From Proteobacteria bacterium UBA1278 (GTDB taxonomy: Bacteria > Pseudomonadota > Gammaproteobacteria > Comchoanobacterales > Comchoanobacteraceae): DNA of 19,101 nucleotides. Position 1 is the stretch's first letter. The number at the start of each line of letters is the position of its first letter. A program made the translations under genes and the position numbers. Where the stretch lies: positions 3,839 to 22,939 of the forward strand of contig DBUY01000068.1 of assembly GCA_002308435.1 (NCBI GenBank). The letters run 5' to 3'. The notes beneath the pieces are model-generated. The model searched no databases and was not told the DNA's origin. It saw only the letters and a program-made list of their open reading frames with translations. Below are positions 1 through 6,976 of this stretch, piece after piece.

Positions 1-1
1 C

Positions 2-400
2 CCAAAAAATAGCCAAGGTATCCCGCCCCTCTCAAAAGACGCATCACTTGCCGCAGCTATTGCAGCAACTGACTTGCTCGGACCCACAAAAATATCCCAC
101 ATCGTACAAAAAAAAGACACTGTGCATACAATCAGTAAACAGCACGATGTCAAAGTTGGACATATTGCATACTGGAATCGCCTACGATATCCCTATACAC
201 TAACAACAGGACGAACATTGGTGATCTGGAAGAACGTCAAGGCAAATGTTAGATATACCAAATATGTTGTCCAACCTGGGGATACGCTGTCACAGATTGC
301 GAAGCAGCACAAAACATCAGTTAATCGAATCATGCAAGTAAGTAATCTCAAAGACCCACGAAAAATACGCCCCTATCAAGTCATTACGATACCGAAGTGA
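2..400 (+). CDS. LysM-repeat protein, C-terminal part (MltD-like lytic transglycosylase), 5' truncated
   Basis: The reading frame is open from the window edge to the TGA at 398-400, so this is the 3' end of a longer gene; the internal TTG at 74 is not a convincing start. Two LysM peptidoglycan-binding modules are visible. The first begins at SHIVQKKDTVHTISKQHDV and the second at KYVVQPGDTLSQIAKQHKT and ends in VITIPK. The short stretch before them (DASLAAAIAATDLL) resembles the linker after the catalytic domain of MltD-type membrane-bound lytic murein transglycosylases. LysM modules anchor such cell-wall enzymes to murein in the periplasm. The catalytic domain lies outside the window, so another LysM hydrolase is possible. 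lptB follows after 10 bases, which suggests co-transcription; in most gammaproteobacteria lptA is found there instead. Confidence 0.7.
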   Translation, partial: PKNSQGIPPLSKDASLAAAIAATDLLGPTKISHIVQKKDTVHTISKQHDVKVGHIAYWNRLRYPYTLTTGRTLVIWKNVKANVRYTKYVVQPGDTLSQIAKQHKTSVNRIMQVSNLKDPRKIRPYQVITIPK

Positions 401-410
401 GGATCACACC

Positions 411-1127
411 ATGCTCCAAATCAAAAACATCAACAAGTCCTATGGGACATTCAAAGCCTGTCTCGATATTGATATCACCCTGAGAAAAAACCAAATTGTC
501 GGACTTTTTGGTGCTAACGGAGCAGGAAAATCGACCTGTTTTCACATCATGACCGGACTCATTCAACCCGATAGCGGTTCGGTTTTTCTGAATGAAAAGA
601 ACATCACAAAAGACCCCATCTATCAACGAGCATCTAGCGGGTTAAGCTTCTTACCACAAGACAAAAGTATTTTCACAGGAATGACCGTTGAAGAGAATAT
701 TCTGAGTGTCCTGGAAATAATGATTCCTTCAAAAAGTAAACAACAAAAACAGCTAGATATTCTCATTGATCGATTCAACCTCAACAAAGTACGAAAAACC
801 AACGGTAACCTCTTATCAGGTGGCGAACGACGGCGGACCGAAATTGCACGAGCGGTGGCAACTAGCCCTCAGTTTATTCTTTTAGATGAACCATTCTCTG
901 GTGTAGACCCAATCTCCATTCAAGAAATCAAACGTCTTCTCGCAGATATTCAAGCACATGATCAAACAGGCATACTCATATCTGATCATAATGTCAACGC
1001 AACTTTGCCCATCTGCGATTATGCCTACATCATCCATCAAGGTAAGACGCTCGCAGAAGGAACACCGGACGCATTAAGAACTAACCAAGCAGCCATCCAG
1101 CATTACTTTGGAAAACAAGGCGTATGA
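411..1127 (+). CDS. lptB: LPS export ABC transporter ATP-binding protein LptB
   Basis: Cytoplasmic ATPase that powers the LptB2FGC complex, which extracts lipopolysaccharide from the inner membrane and pushes it along the Lpt bridge to the outer membrane. The 238 residues match the family length (E. coli LptB has 241). Visible motifs are Walker A GANGAGKST at residues 34-42, Q-loop Q83, the LptB-characteristic signature LSGGERRR starting at 135, Walker B FILLDEP at 155-161 with GVDPISI behind it, and the SDHNV switch with H193. The C-terminus (YFGKQGV) differs from the usual YLGE-type ending. The start is the ATG at 411, preceded by GTGAGGATC, a usable Shine-Dalgarno. Normally rpoN and hpf follow lptB. 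Here a cyclophilin follows, and hpf lies convergent beyond it. Confidence 0.93.
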   Translation: MLQIKNINKSYGTFKACLDIDITLRKNQIVGLFGANGAGKSTCFHIMTGLIQPDSGSVFLNEKNITKDPIYQRASSGLSFLPQDKSIFTGMTVEENILSVLEIMIPSKSKQQKQLDILIDRFNLNKVRKTNGNLLSGGERRRTEIARAVATSPQFILLDEPFSGVDPISIQEIKRLLADIQAHDQTGILISDHNVNATLPICDYAYIIHQGKTLAEGTPDALRTNQAAIQHYFGKQGV

Positions 1128-1208
1128 GAATTATTACAGCCCTATGCTTGAAAAAACGCAAGAAATAGTCTACCCTGACCCCTAAAACCAACCCTCGGAA
1201 AAAACACC

Positions 1209-1688
1209 ATGAATTCAGAAAATACACTCATACTCAAACTAAAACATGGAGATGTTGTCATCGACCTTCTCACTGAAGTTGCCCCACACCATGTCGAGCG
1301 AGTACAAAAACTAGCATCAGAGGGATTTTACGACAATTGTCCGTTTCATCGTGTCATTGATGGGTTTATGGCGCAAACTGGAGATGGAAAAAATCACAAC
1401 GGTACCGGCGGATCTGACTACCCTGATTTAGAACAAGAATTCTCTGACGAACAACACACTCGTGGAACCGTCTCCATGGCCAGAGCACAATCAGTCGATT
1501 CAGCTAACAGTCAATTTTTCATCTGCTTTGGCGATACGCCACATCTCGATGGGCAGTACACGGTATTTGGTAAAGTACGATCTGGTATGGAATACATAGA
1601 TCAGGTCAAAAAAGGCCATCCACATAGCGGAGTCGTTGATCAACCTGATCTGATTCTATCTGCCAGCACGACAGAAAACATCAGCTAA
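1209..1688 (+). CDS. ppiB: Cyclophilin-type peptidyl-prolyl cis-trans isomerase (cytoplasmic PpiB type)
   Basis: A 159-residue single-domain cyclophilin that catalyses cis-trans isomerisation of X-Pro bonds. No signal peptide is present, so it should act in the cytoplasm. The core motif FHRVIDGFMAQTGDG at residues 46-60 supplies the catalytic Arg48 and pocket residues Phe53, Met54 and Gln56. GTVSMARA and SANSQFFI are also present. The position of human CypA Trp121 is His112 here (PHLDGQYTVFG), which predicts weak cyclosporin binding, as in other bacterial members. The sequence style, with GTGGSDYPDLEQEFSDE and the HTRGTVSMARA segment, resembles forms I associate with alphaproteobacteria more than E. 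coli PpiB. GGAAAAAA lies just upstream of the ATG. The gene ends two bases before the end of the convergent hpf. Confidence 0.9.
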   Translation: MNSENTLILKLKHGDVVIDLLTEVAPHHVERVQKLASEGFYDNCPFHRVIDGFMAQTGDGKNHNGTGGSDYPDLEQEFSDEQHTRGTVSMARAQSVDSANSQFFICFGDTPHLDGQYTVFGKVRSGMEYIDQVKKGHPHSGVVDQPDLILSASTTENIS

Positions 1689-1690
1689 AT

Positions 1691-2047
1691 TTACCCCGTC
1701 ATATAGTCATCAATATTTTGTGGATCCTTTCGGGTGGCAGAATGATGATCGGGATTGTGCATTTTTTGCTTCTGATCCCATATAACTCGGGATACTTTCT
1801 CAATGATTAGATCGAGTGTCTTGTACATATCCCAACTAACATCCTCGATAACACAATATTTGTTGTGCATGTGTACATGAGCCTTTATAAGATGTTCTTT
1901 GTTAGCAACAGAGCACACCAGCTTGATTTCAATAACAGGAGCCCGCGAATAATGCTGGTTAAGTTTTTCCAGCGCGAGTTTTTGAAATGCGGTTGAGTAA
2001 TCACAGTTTCTTCCATCGAATGTAATTGAAATTTCAGGTCTATTCAT
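1691..2047 (-). CDS. hpf: Ribosome hibernation-promoting factor (HPF/RaiA family, short form)
   Basis: A 118-residue protein of the sigma-54 modulation/S30EA family. Such proteins bind the decoding region of the 30S subunit in stationary phase and inactivate or dimerise ribosomes. It starts with a beta strand (EISITFDGRN), followed by helix AFQKLALEKLNQHYSRAP, strands IEIKLVC and KAHVHMHNKYCVIEDVS, and a second helix DMYKTLDLIIEKVSRVI ending WDQKQK, the usual fold order. It lacks the C-terminal dimerisation domain of long HPF, so it is the short HPF/YfiA class. A GAGGAA Shine-Dalgarno precedes the ATG at 2047. In most proteobacteria hpf sits directly behind rpoN; here it is inverted relative to lptB and rpoN is absent between them. 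Confidence 0.88.
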   Translation of the reverse strand: MNRPEISITFDGRNCDYSTAFQKLALEKLNQHYSRAPVIEIKLVCSVANKEHLIKAHVHMHNKYCVIEDVSWDMYKTLDLIIEKVSRVIWDQKQKMHNPDHHSATRKDPQNIDDYMTG

Positions 2048-2156
2048 AGCATTTCCTCAGTTGTGTATAATTTTAGCTCATCACTTATGTATAGTACAAA
2101 TATATGATAAATTACTATTTTTTTAATTAATATTCACGCACCAATAGACAGGAAAA

Positions 2157-2585
2157 CTACCACCGCCAACGTGCGACAATGCCATATTGCCCGCCATCAC
2201 CTGAGTTATCCGCAACGCAAGATGCGTCTGCCCACATGCTTTGAGCAGCCACTCCAACTGATAATTGAGGACTCCATTGCCACAAAACATCATTTTTTAA
2301 AATTGTTCGGTCTAAATGATCAATTTGCTGCAGTGAATACCAATCAAGCTCAATATGTGTAGCCAACGTCAAACGCTCAAACCCAAGATATGTACTGTAG
2401 TTATCTATATTTAAAGTCATCATACCACTTGACTGTTGAGAAAAATCTCCCGACTGAGTTGCTGGTGGTAAATATCGATAGGTCATTGACCCAACATGAA
2501 GGAATTGACCCGTTCTTACCAGAGGAAAAATAGGCAGAGTTAATAACGCAAAAAACATAAATATCATTTTTTTTCTAACCACCAT
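2157..2585 (-). CDS. Small exported protein of unknown function, possible outer-membrane beta-barrel
   Basis: I do not recognise the family. I place the start at the ATG at 2585 (MVVRKKM), which has GGGGG six bases or so upstream and lies 11 bases after the stop of the ABC transporter gene. Longer frames would overlap that gene. The product has 142 residues. Its N-terminus is two basic residues plus a hydrophobic run (MIFMFFALLTLPIFPL), which fits a signal peptide or anchor. The rest has alternating polar and hydrophobic residues and many aromatics, as in amphipathic beta strands. The last residues YGIVARWRW end in an aromatic, like the C-terminal beta-signal read by the BAM machinery. The assignment to the outer membrane is inference. 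Position at the end of the nuclease/ABC exporter unit suggests co-transcription. Confidence 0.5.
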   Translation of the reverse strand: MVVRKKMIFMFFALLTLPIFPLVRTGQFLHVGSMTYRYLPPATQSGDFSQQSSGMMTLNIDNYSTYLGFERLTLATHIELDWYSLQQIDHLDRTILKNDVLWQWSPQLSVGVAAQSMWADASCVADNSGDGGQYGIVARWRW

Positions 2586-2596
2586 ACGCCCCCATT

Positions 2597-4345
2597 CTAC
2601 GCGCCCAAGTTCTGTAAATGTGATAACTGAGCATAGTATGCACACGACTCCATCAAATGCAGATGAGAGCCTTGATCAATAATCTGACCTTGATGTAATA
2701 CAATAATTTGATCAGCTTTTAGTATCGTCGATAATCGATGCGCAACAATGATAGTAGTTCTTCCATGAATCAAACGAGACAAGGCTTGATGTAAATGATA
2801 CTCATTTTCAGAATCCAAATGACTTGTGGCTTCGTCAAGTAACAAAATAGGCGAATCTCGCAGGAATGCTCGAGCAATAGCGATGCGCTGTTTTTGTCCT
2901 CCAGATAACCTCACACCCCGCTCACCAACCTCAGTATTGTATCCCTCTGGTAGCTGCCTTACGAAAGGATCTACAAGCGCAGACTTTGATGCTGCTAGGA
3001 TTTGCTGTTTGGACGCATTTGGACATCCATAACGGATATTATCAGCAATCGTACCCGAAAAGATCGTTACCTCTTGAGGGACAAGACTCACCATTTGACG
3101 CAAGTCATTAAGTGAAAATTGATTAATAGAAACACCATCTATCGATATCTGGCCTGTATCTATCTCATAAAAACGCAGTAACAACTGTAATATAGTGGTT
3201 TTACCAGCACCAGAAGCACCAACAATCGCCACCGTTTGTCCAGGGAGAACGCGCATAGATACCTGAGAAATTGCAATATGAGACGCCCTGTTTGGATAGG
3301 TAAAGCACACATCTCGAAACTCAACCAGCCCAGATATTGGGCGAGCTATTCTAAATGGGTTGATCGGAGAACGTATTGAAGCTGTCAAACGCAGCAATAC
3401 CGACAATCGCTCACTTGCTCCCAGCACGCGCTGAACATCGCCAACTAAGTCAGAGACACCAACCACAGAACCAGAAAAAACGATTGCATAGGCCACGAAT
3501 TGAAACAATACTCCCTGCGTAACCATGCCCGTATTCGTTTGCTCTAATCCAATTGCATACCAAGCAACACACAAGAAGCTGAAGGCAACCCCTAACACAA
3601 TGAGGGCCGTCATCAAACTACGAGATTGAATGCGTCGCTGCTGTGCGTCAAAAGCGCTCTCGACCAAGTTATGATAATCGGAGATATCCTGCGCCTCATG
3701 TGCAAAAGCCTGGACAACCTGGACTGACTGCAAAGATTCAGTTGCAAACACAGACGCCCGCGCTATTTTATCTTGTCCATCTCGGGAAAGCGTGCGCAGC
3801 TTTCTTAGTAAACGATACCCTGGAAATAACAAAATAGGCGCTGTGGCAAGAAATATCATCGTCAAATGAAAACTCGTGACGAGGAGCATAGAAAACGCAC
3901 CAGTCAGCTGAATTAAGTTACGAAGCGACATTGAAATACTAGTACCAAGTATCTGCTGAAGAACTGCAGTATCCGCATGCAGCCGGGATAGTATCTCTCC
4001 CAATTGTATTGATTCAAATTGAACCATATCAAGACGTATCACCCGCGAAAAAATTTTTTTACGCATATCAGTCACCACTCGCTCACTAATCCATGAAAAT
4101 AGATAGTGCCGCCAAGCAATACTGCATGCTGATAACACAGTGATGCCGCCAACCACAGCAAAATGGAATATCTGATGCTTCGAGCTCGATAATCCATAAT
4201 CAATTAAGTAGCGCAGGCTGATCGGCAAGAAAAGTATATTGGTTGATGCCACGACCAGAGAAAACAAGGCCCAATAACAGGCGCGCTGGTATGGCTTGAT
4301 AAAAGCAGTTAATTGGGTCAATGGTTCGGGAACACTAATCATCAT
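2597..4345 (-). CDS. MsbA-like ABC exporter (fused permease and ATPase)
   Basis: A 582-residue half-transporter that should work as a homodimer in the inner membrane. The N-terminal type IV exporter membrane domain (residues about 20-320, six hydrophobic segments) includes the coupling-helix region DMVQFESIQLGEILSRL. The C-terminal ATPase has Walker A GASGAGKTT at 376-384, Q-loop VPQE around 423, signature LSGGQKQR at 480-487, Walker B ILLLDEAT at 500-507, D-loop SHLDSE and H-loop AHRLST with H536. The family has lipid, drug and peptide exporters. The wording (GEILSRLHADT, then LGTSISMSLRNLI) resembles the MsbA-related group rather than MsbA itself, and substrate cannot be read from sequence. 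The start is uncertain between two adjacent ATG codons at 4345 and 4342; no clear Shine-Dalgarno is present. Confidence 0.9.
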   Translation of the reverse strand: MMISVPEPLTQLTAFIKPYQRACYWALFSLVVASTNILFLPISLRYLIDYGLSSSKHQIFHFAVVGGITVLSACSIAWRHYLFSWISERVVTDMRKKIFSRVIRLDMVQFESIQLGEILSRLHADTAVLQQILGTSISMSLRNLIQLTGAFSMLLVTSFHLTMIFLATAPILLFPGYRLLRKLRTLSRDGQDKIARASVFATESLQSVQVVQAFAHEAQDISDYHNLVESAFDAQQRRIQSRSLMTALIVLGVAFSFLCVAWYAIGLEQTNTGMVTQGVLFQFVAYAIVFSGSVVGVSDLVGDVQRVLGASERLSVLLRLTASIRSPINPFRIARPISGLVEFRDVCFTYPNRASHIAISQVSMRVLPGQTVAIVGASGAGKTTILQLLLRFYEIDTGQISIDGVSINQFSLNDLRQMVSLVPQEVTIFSGTIADNIRYGCPNASKQQILAASKSALVDPFVRQLPEGYNTEVGERGVRLSGGQKQRIAIARAFLRDSPILLLDEATSHLDSENEYHLHQALSRLIHGRTTIIVAHRLSTILKADQIIVLHQGQIIDQGSHLHLMESCAYYAQLSHLQNLGA

Positions 4346-4395
4346 GGGCTATCTAGTCTTGGGCCACTCATCGTTATGCAGAGAGCACAAGGATG

Positions 4396-4424
4396 ATTAT
4401 AGCGAACACTGTCAACAAAGTCAG
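4396..4424 (-). promoter_or_regulatory. Candidate sigma-70 promoter for the ABC exporter gene
   Basis: On the minus strand a perfect -10 hexamer TATAAT (4401 to 4396) sits 17 bases from CTGACT (4424 to 4419), which matches four of six -35 positions. Transcription would start near 4389, about 43 bases ahead of the ABC exporter start. The -35 overlaps the end of the nuclease gene, so the exporter could be expressed both from here and by read-through. Confidence 0.4.
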
Positions 4425-5305
4425 TTACGCTGAACGCTTATCTGAGCAAGATCATCACCATAGATACGATTCAAGATTCCAGCTAAGCGAATTCCTGCTT
4501 GCAGTAGCCTCTGATGAAGAATCGGACGAACTGCATGCTGATAGGCAAACCCAAGACTGGGTATTTTATTGTCCTGCAAACTCGCACGATCCTTTACACA
4601 ATAATCTTTTGGGGAGTAGCCCCGATCTGCCGGGTAAATAGAACGATGCAAATCCAATGACTCCTTCAACCACGACTTAACAGGCATGGACTGCCAGTTT
4701 TTGATCAATTCAGTTGATGCATGATCCAAATAATCAGCATACTCCGTGTAAGTCAATTTATAAGAGTCGATCAGCTTTGTATCCCAAATACTATGCAATG
4801 AAGTTGTCCATCGGGAGCCAAACCATCGAATCCGACAAATATTTCCACCCAAATCTTGACCATTACCGACATGTAGTGGCTGATGCGCATCAGCCACCAA
4901 ATGCACCAACAATCGTAATAGTACATCCTCAGTCAAAGGCGCATCAAACTGACGTTTCTCTAATCGCTTGATGATGAAATTGAGTGCTTGATAAAGATTT
5001 GTTGGCCATTTTTTCGCAGCTGCTTGACCAAAACCCGATCGCTTGACGTCGATATAGTGCCAATTTCGCAGCGACTGTACAAACGGCGTCCGCTCACTCT
5101 TGATCTCATCAGCCCAATTACTAACATCCTGAAGGTGGTACCCCCCTAGTCGCTCTGACACGTGCTTTGCAGCGATCGGATCAAGGTGTTTCTCAGCAAT
5201 CGCACCGACGATGCGGTGGCCAGTTAAACCCCACGCAAACAGATCACTCGCAGACAGCACGACTGATGTGAGCAGTATTGTTGTTATTCTTTTGAATGAA
5301 TGCAT
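4421..5305 (-). CDS. Secreted S1/P1-type zinc-dependent nuclease
   Basis: A 294-residue member of the S1/P1 nuclease family, which cleaves single-stranded nucleic acids and can remove 3'-phosphates with three zinc ions. Residues 1-24 form a signal peptide with probable cleavage after DLFA, which puts Trp25 at the mature N-terminus; in this family the amino group and carbonyl of that Trp bind zinc. The other ligands are visible in order: H30 (WGLTGH), D66 (NWADEI), H83 (WHYID), H135 and D139 (HLVADAHQPLH), H145, then H171 and D175 (LHSIWD). The site therefore looks complete and the enzyme active in the periplasm or outside the cell. It heads a minus-strand unit with an ABC exporter and a small exported protein. 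A nutrient-scavenging role is plausible but inferred. Confidence 0.9.
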   Translation of the reverse strand: MHSFKRITTILLTSVVLSASDLFAWGLTGHRIVGAIAEKHLDPIAAKHVSERLGGYHLQDVSNWADEIKSERTPFVQSLRNWHYIDVKRSGFGQAAAKKWPTNLYQALNFIIKRLEKRQFDAPLTEDVLLRLLVHLVADAHQPLHVGNGQDLGGNICRIRWFGSRWTTSLHSIWDTKLIDSYKLTYTEYADYLDHASTELIKNWQSMPVKSWLKESLDLHRSIYPADRGYSPKDYCVKDRASLQDNKIPSLGFAYQHAVRPILHQRLLQAGIRLAGILNRIYGDDLAQISVQRN

Positions 5306-5331
5306 TGCTCGATAGCCACTATTTTGAGCCT

Positions 5332-5359
5332 ATTATAAACCGAACTTTACAGATCTCAA
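5332..5359 (-). promoter_or_regulatory. Candidate sigma-70 promoter for the S1/P1 nuclease gene
   Basis: On the minus strand TTGAGA (5359 to 5354, five of six matches to the -35 consensus) is followed after 16 bases by a perfect TATAAT (5337 to 5332). The start point would fall about 20 bases before the ATG at 5305. The 5306-5590 intergenic region also carries a plus-strand promoter. Between the two promoters, about 5360-5536, I see no gene or clear structure. Confidence 0.5.
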
Positions 5360-5536
5360 GCAAAAGAATCACACAACCCTATTTCCCAATCACCACAGAG
5401 TTACTGTACTCCATATCTTTACACACGACTTTTATTGTCTGACACGTCGATATGATAAACCAACGCCAGATAGAAGTTCGTCAAATCAATTACACATCAA
5501 TTAGGAAAATAACACGACAGCAAAAACAACCGTTTA

Positions 5537-5565
5537 TTGATAAATTCAAGCCAGTAAGGTATGAT
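5537..5565 (+). promoter_or_regulatory. Candidate sigma-70 promoter for the amino acid permease
   Basis: TTGATA (5537-5542) and TATGAT (5560-5565) are separated by exactly 17 bases, and each matches five of six consensus positions. The in-frame ATG at 5561 lies inside the -10 element and would not be in the transcript. This supports the ATG at 5591 as the permease start, with a leader of about 20 bases. Confidence 0.55.
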
Positions 5566-5590
5566 ACACGTCCGTTTGTTAAGACCAAGA

Positions 5591-6901
5591 ATGCAACAAA
5601 AAATTGGCCTATTCGCGCTAACCTCAATCGTTATCGGCAGCCAAGTCGGCTCAGGGGTGTTTATGCTACCGCAATTATTAGCACCATTTGGCGCTTTTGC
5701 CATTGCAGGATGGGTTTTGTCTGGACTTGGCGCATTGTGTCTAGCCATGGTTTTTGTTGGGCTTGTAAAGCGATATCCAAAAACAGGCGGCCCTCATGCT
5801 TATGTTCAGCAGGCTTTTGGCGACACAGCCGCATTCTTCACTGGATGGACATATTGGGTTGTATCTTCATTAAGCTCTGCAACCGTTATTGCAGCGACCA
5901 TTACGTATTTAACCCCAATTATTGGTATTCAATCACCCATCACATTCGTAAGCTATGAGCTTTTTTTATTGTTTATGATTACCTGCCTCAACCTACGAGG
6001 CGTGGGCTCAGCAAGCTTCGTTGAGATATTGCTTGGGGCAATTAAGCTCATCACCCTGTTTGCCATACCCGTTGCCGGATTAATGCTATTCAACGTCGAA
6101 CACATCTCGATTGCACCCATAATGGTAGACACACCCAGCTGGCAACTCATCGGAAAAGCATCTGCACTGACACTTTGGGCATTTTTAGGCGTCGAAGCAG
6201 CAACCGCTCCTGCAGGATCAGTACACAACCCGACCTGGACTATACCGGTTGCTATCATAGGAGGGACTGGTTGCGTCATCATTCTTTATCTTCTCAACTC
6301 AATCTCTATCATGGGACTGATCGATCGAGTTGACTTAACCAACACACAAACACCCTATGTGTTGGCAACACAAGTCATATTCGGTGGAAATTGGCACCTG
6401 ATGATTGCGGGTTTCGCGGCACTGGTTTGCCTCTCTAACCTAAACGCATGGATACTAACAAGCGGACAAGTCGCACTCGGCATTGCTGATGACAACCTAA
6501 TGCCTCCCCTTTTCAAGAAAAAGAATCGCCACGGCGCACCCTACTGGGGGCTTATTATCAGCTCTGCAATCATGGTGCCATTTATCATCCTGACCATTGA
6601 TGACAATATATCACGTCAAATATTTTCGATCATCTCAATGTCGGTTCAAGCTTCAATCATGATCTACTTAGCCTGCATCGCCAGTTATATTGTCTTACTA
6701 CGCCGAGAGCACCAAGTATGGTATCATTTTGAGTATATTGTTGCTGTATTAGCGCTGCTATTTTGCCTTGGTATGATGGCATCAGAAGAAATTAAAACGC
6801 TAGGGTACGCAGCGCTATTCGTATTATCTGGTTTACCGGTCTATTACGGATGGCTACACCAACGACTTAAAAACAGAACAAGATTAGACAATGAGGTGTG
6901 A
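5591..6901 (+). CDS. APC-family basic amino acid/polyamine antiporter (CadB/PotE/AdiC type)
   Basis: A 436-residue inner-membrane transporter with about twelve hydrophobic segments. The first helix has the APC substrate motif GSQVGSGVFMLP (residues 16-27). Helix 6 contains TLWAFLGVEAATAPAG (194-209), where Trp196 matches the gating Trp202 of AdiC, and the VHNPTWTIPVA loop follows. Trp287 in LSNLNAWILTSGQ matches AdiC Trp293. IADDNLMPPLF (298 on) is also typical of this subfamily. These features place it with arginine/agmatine, lysine/cadaverine and ornithine/putrescine exchangers, but no decarboxylase lies nearby, so substrate and mode (exchange or uptake) are open. The start at 5591 is chosen because the earlier ATG lies in the promoter and because the protein then begins directly with helix 1. 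It is divergent from the nuclease gene. Confidence 0.85.
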   Translation: MQQKIGLFALTSIVIGSQVGSGVFMLPQLLAPFGAFAIAGWVLSGLGALCLAMVFVGLVKRYPKTGGPHAYVQQAFGDTAAFFTGWTYWVVSSLSSATVIAATITYLTPIIGIQSPITFVSYELFLLFMITCLNLRGVGSASFVEILLGAIKLITLFAIPVAGLMLFNVEHISIAPIMVDTPSWQLIGKASALTLWAFLGVEAATAPAGSVHNPTWTIPVAIIGGTGCVIILYLLNSISIMGLIDRVDLTNTQTPYVLATQVIFGGNWHLMIAGFAALVCLSNLNAWILTSGQVALGIADDNLMPPLFKKKNRHGAPYWGLIISSAIMVPFIILTIDDNISRQIFSIISMSVQASIMIYLACIASYIVLLRREHQVWYHFEYIVAVLALLFCLGMMASEEIKTLGYAALFVLSGLPVYYGWLHQRLKNRTRLDNEV

Positions 6902-6930
6902 TTGCCACAACCGTAAATATATGTTTTACT
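6902..6930 (+). promoter_or_regulatory. Weak candidate promoter for the glycyl-tRNA synthetase gene
   Basis: TTGCCA (6902-6907) and TTTACT (6925-6930) are spaced by 17 bases; each hexamer matches only four of six positions. The start point would lie about 40 bases before the ATG at 6977. The gene might instead be read from the permease promoter, since only 75 bases separate the two genes. Confidence 0.25.
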
Positions 6931-6976
6931 ATCGGCAACCACCGGCCATTCCTGATCTTCTATCAGACATTATTCT

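Noticed and set aside
1124..1168. A 14-codon frame overlapping the lptB stop by ATGA, with a basic end (KKRKK).
   Set aside because: Too short, no own ribosome binding site or recognisable product; the overlap is likely fortuitous.
4396..4415. Minus-strand perfect TTGACA and perfect TATAAT near the end of the nuclease gene.
   Set aside because: Only eight bases separate them, too close for a sigma-70 promoter; the -10 is used instead with a CTGACT at 17 bases.
5561..5590. Upstream ATG giving ten extra residues to the permease.
   Set aside because: It lies inside the -10 element of the best promoter, so it would not be transcribed.
5452..5958. A 168-codon plus-strand frame over the permease start.
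   Set aside because: It is the out-of-frame shadow of the permease gene, with no domain and Trp/Cys-rich composition typical of a shadow frame.
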